DNA of 64,000 bases from Epilithonimonas mollis (lineage in GTDB: Bacteria > Bacteroidota > Bacteroidia > Flavobacteriales > Weeksellaceae). Position 1 is the stretch's first letter; the number at the start of each line of letters is the position of its first letter. The notes under the pieces are model-generated. The model saw nothing but the letters and a program-made list of their open reading frames with translations. It did no database searches and was not told the DNA's origin. Of the stretch, positions 61,816-64,000 are shown in pieces. The position numbers and the translations under genes were made by a program. Location: NCBI RefSeq assembly GCF_900142325.1, contig NZ_FRAM01000001.1, positions 248,001 to 312,000 on the forward strand. Direction: 5' to 3'.

Positions 61816-64000
61816 AAAGCAACATCTCCAACAGAATATTAATGCCCTGCGAATTGCTTTTAAACTGGAAAAGGAGAAACGACAAGCCACCGTAGGCGAA
61901 AGACTGCTAATGATGCAATACAGCGGATTTGGCGGTCTTAAATTCGTGTTGAACCCCATAGCGAACGAAATAGACATCAATAATTGGAGAAAAACAGAAC
62001 ACGACCTTTTCCCGATTACGCAGGAACTACACCAGCTACTCAAAGAAAATTCCGAAGACGAAAAGCAATACCGCAGGTATGTGGATAGTATGAAAAGCTC
62101 TGTACTGACAGCTTTTTATACACCGCCACAGGTCATAGATGCGGTTTCCTCCGTATTGCGTGAAAGCGGTCTGAACATCGATAAATTCCTCGAACCCTCC
62201 GCAGGTATCGGCTCATTCATACAATCCTTTTTGGAAAACCAACAAAGTGTTACCGCTTATGAAAAAGACTTGCTGACAGGCAAGATTTTAAAACGGCTTT
62301 ATCCCGAAAGCAATATCCGTGTAAGTGGTTTTGAAGAAATCCCCGACAAGGAACAAAACAGCTATGATGTAATCGCCAGCAACATACCGTTTGGAGACAC
62401 TTCCGTTTTTGACCTTTCCTATTCCCGAAGCAAGGACAGTGCAAAAGTACTGGCTGCCCGAAGCATACACAATTACTTTTTCCTGAAAGGTGCTGATATG
62501 CTCCGTGAGGGTGGTTTGTTGGCTTACATTACTTCGCAGGGCATTCTGAATAGCCCAAAGAACGAGCCGATACGCAGGGCGTTGATGCAGGATAATAATT
62601 TAGTTTCGGTTGTCCGCTTACCCAACAGCCTGTTTACGGAATATGCAGGTACGGAAGTCGGAAGCGACCTGATTATCCTGCAAAAGAATACGGCAAAACA
62701 AAATCTGACCGAAAGGGAAGATCTGTTTTGCCAAAGCAGGCAAACAGAATATAATACTCCGGGCAATGCACTCTTTCAGGACAATACAAGAATTGTACAT
62801 ACCGACCGGAAATTAGATACCGACCCTTACGGACAGCCTGCACTCATCTATATGCATAAAGGCGGGGTTGCCGGAATTGCCAAAGACCTCAAACGAATGC
62901 TTTCGGATGATTTTGGAAAACATCTGAATTTGAGTTTATATAAAGGCGAACTGAACGATGAGTCAATAACACAAATTCCCGCTACTCCCAAAGTTAGACC
63001 TCCAATTGTCGAACCTGTAACCATTCGGCAGGAAATACAACCTATATCAGTTCCGATAATAAATCGGGAAAGTCCGCAGGAATTAAAGCAACTAAGCATT
63101 TTTGACTTGTTTCAAAATATGGACGAACCTGTAATGGTTCTTGCTACGCCCAAAAGAACACCACAAGTTAAAAGACAAAGCACCAACAAGAGAAGAGGTG
63201 CAGTAGGTCGCCAACCTGACCTGTTCAGTAGTGCGATGCAGCAACCTTTTACGCCGCCTGTTACTAATAGAGCCACCAATGGAAATACATCTATCAATGG
63301 TAAAAAACAGGAAGCTATCGGCGACCTGTTTTCACAAATAAACGGGAATGGCCAAGCTGATAAGCCAGCCGTTCCCGATACCATTCCCGAATCTGCTACT
63401 TATAGTGGCGAACTGGAATCGTACCACCGTAACGATTGCCTTGTTGTGGATAATGGTTGGGTCGGTCATCTGCAAGATGTAGATACATCAGACGGTATGG
63501 CAGTTTTCCACCCTTTGCAGCTACCACCTTTACAAAGAGCAAGAGCCGAAGCGTACATAGCTGTACGTGATGTTTACCAAGAGCTTTACAATAAAGAGGC
63601 AACGTTGCAGACTGAACAAAAAGAAGAAAGGGAAAACCTTAACCTCCTTTATGATGCCTTTGTCAAAAGGTATGGAAACCTCAATAGTGCCAATAATATC
63701 AAGCTCATTAAAATGGATAGTTCCGGCAAGGAAATCCCTTATTTGGAGCGTGTCGTTGGTGGCGTGGTACACAAAGCGGATATATTCAGCCGTCCGGTAA
63801 GTTTCTCCACCTTAACAATAGCAACGGACAATCCCGAAGAAGCGTTAGCGGCTTCGCTGAACAAATATGGAAATGTGGATTTGGACTATATGTCCGAAAT
63901 CAGCGGTATGACCGATGATGCTTTGAAAGAAGCATTACACAGTCGTATTTACTACAATCCTTTGCAAAAGGAATATGAAATAGCCGAACGCTGGGTTGCA
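61802..64000 (+). CDS. N-terminal 733 residues of a large element-encoded N6-methylase/helicase-type protein
   Basis: From ATG 61802 (MGFSKKQHLQQNINALRIAF) the frame stays open to the window edge. The methylase part shows YSGFGGLKF, AFYTPPQVID, FLEPSAGIGSFIQ (SAM motif) and SNIPFGDTSVFDLSY (NPPF-like catalytic motif), then GGLLAYITSQGILNS. A variable linker with KRTPQVKRQ and two LFS repeats leads to a conserved region before the expected SNF2-type helicase (outside). Such proteins are 1,800-2,000 residues in CTnDOT-type elements and may protect or remodel the element's DNA. Confidence 0.9.
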   Translation, partial: MGFSKKQHLQQNINALRIAFKLEKEKRQATVGERLLMMQYSGFGGLKFVLNPIANEIDINNWRKTEHDLFPITQELHQLLKENSEDEKQYRRYVDSMKSSVLTAFYTPPQVIDAVSSVLRESGLNIDKFLEPSAGIGSFIQSFLENQQSVTAYEKDLLTGKILKRLYPESNIRVSGFEEIPDKEQNSYDVIASNIPFGDTSVFDLSYSRSKDSAKVLAARSIHNYFFLKGADMLREGGLLAYITSQGILNSPKNEPIRRALMQDNNLVSVVRLPNSLFTEYAGTEVGSDLIILQKNTAKQNLTEREDLFCQSRQTEYNTPGNALFQDNTRIVHTDRKLDTDPYGQPALIYMHKGGVAGIAKDLKRMLSDDFGKHLNLSLYKGELNDESITQIPATPKVRPPIVEPVTIRQEIQPISVPIINRESPQELKQLSIFDLFQNMDEPVMVLATPKRTPQVKRQSTNKRRGAVGRQPDLFSSAMQQPFTPPVTNRATNGNTSINGKKQEAIGDLFSQINGNGQADKPAVPDTIPESATYSGELESYHRNDCLVVDNGWVGHLQDVDTSDGMAVFHPLQLPPLQRARAEAYIAVRDVYQELYNKEATLQTEQKEERENLNLLYDAFVKRYGNLNSANNIKLIKMDSSGKEIPYLERVVGGVVHKADIFSRPVSFSTLTIATDNPEEALAASLNKYGNVDLDYMSEISGMTDDALKEALHSRIYYNPLQKEYEIAERWVA

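Larger units (their letters stand above)
21523..64000. mobile_element. integrative conjugative element region, right end outside window
   Basis: Backbone genes (rteC, HTH pair, DUF3945, topB, ORF6N, DUF1896, N6-methylase/helicase) from 52.4 kb on are the conserved block of CTnDOT-type Bacteroidetes elements. The redox cargo to the left is accessory by gene content. The exact left boundary and the integrase are not seen; cargo could also be an older island that the element abuts. Confidence 0.6.

Noticed and set aside
1-64000. CRISPR array, rRNA, tRNA or IS transposase
   Set aside because: No regularly spaced repeats, no rRNA or tRNA signature and no DDE or serine/tyrosine recombinase gene were seen.

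Overview
The window looks like the chromosome of a Bacteroidota bacterium of the class Flavobacteriia, most like Chryseobacterium and its relatives. The evidence is AT-rich DNA, TAnnTTTG-type -7 promoter boxes, a SusC/SusD pair, weak or absent Shine-Dalgarno sequences, and a CTnDOT-type conjugative-element backbone at the right end. Taxonomy is inferred from gene content only.

Region 1 (1-13.9 kb, all on the minus strand) is a pentose/hexuronate catabolic locus. In transcription order it holds a Nudix-type regulator, xylB, xylA, susC, susD, uxuA, an SDR-type fructuronate reductase, uxaC, kdgK and eda (cut by the window edge). Together they would import an oligosaccharide such as glucuronoxylan fragments, convert xylose to xylulose 5-phosphate, and convert glucuronate through fructuronate, mannonate, KDG and KDPG to pyruvate and glyceraldehyde 3-phosphate.

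Region 2 (14.4-20.9 kb) is ordinary core genome: sixA, alaS, a TIGR02117 protein, queG, a rhodanese, HopJ, and three very small genes that are easily missed.

Region 3 (about 21.5-52.4 kb) is a dense oxidative-damage and thiol-redox cargo block. It carries five MsrA domains and three MsrB domains (one MsrB-MsrA fusion), thioredoxin and thioredoxin reductase, two peroxiredoxin-like proteins, a DsbD with an adjacent exported MsrA/MsrB pair, and several AhpD/CMD-type proteins (intact, truncated or chimeric). It also has a DUF417 (RclC-type) membrane protein, extra copies of cysS, glnS and gapA, and a tightly overlapping operon combining ergothioneine synthesis (EgtD, EgtB), EgtUV-like uptake and a flavin disulfide reductase. 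Three related AraC regulators are scattered through it. Four promoters share one architecture: two 13-bp boxes 21 bp apart, placed 23-24 bp before a TAnnTTTG box. I read this as a mobile regulon for surviving reactive chlorine or other thiol/methionine oxidants, with spare copies of oxidant-sensitive enzymes.

Region 4 (52.4-64 kb) is the backbone of a Bacteroidetes integrative conjugative element: two rteC genes, two helix-turn-helix proteins, a DUF3945 protein, a topoisomerase, an ORF6N protein, a small cargo slot with a methyltransferase, DUF1896, and the start of a very large N6-methylase/helicase-type protein that runs off the window. The integrase and both attachment sites are not identifiable here, so the element's left end is only bracketed between about 20.9 and 21.5 kb. 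No tRNA, rRNA, CRISPR array or transposase was found.
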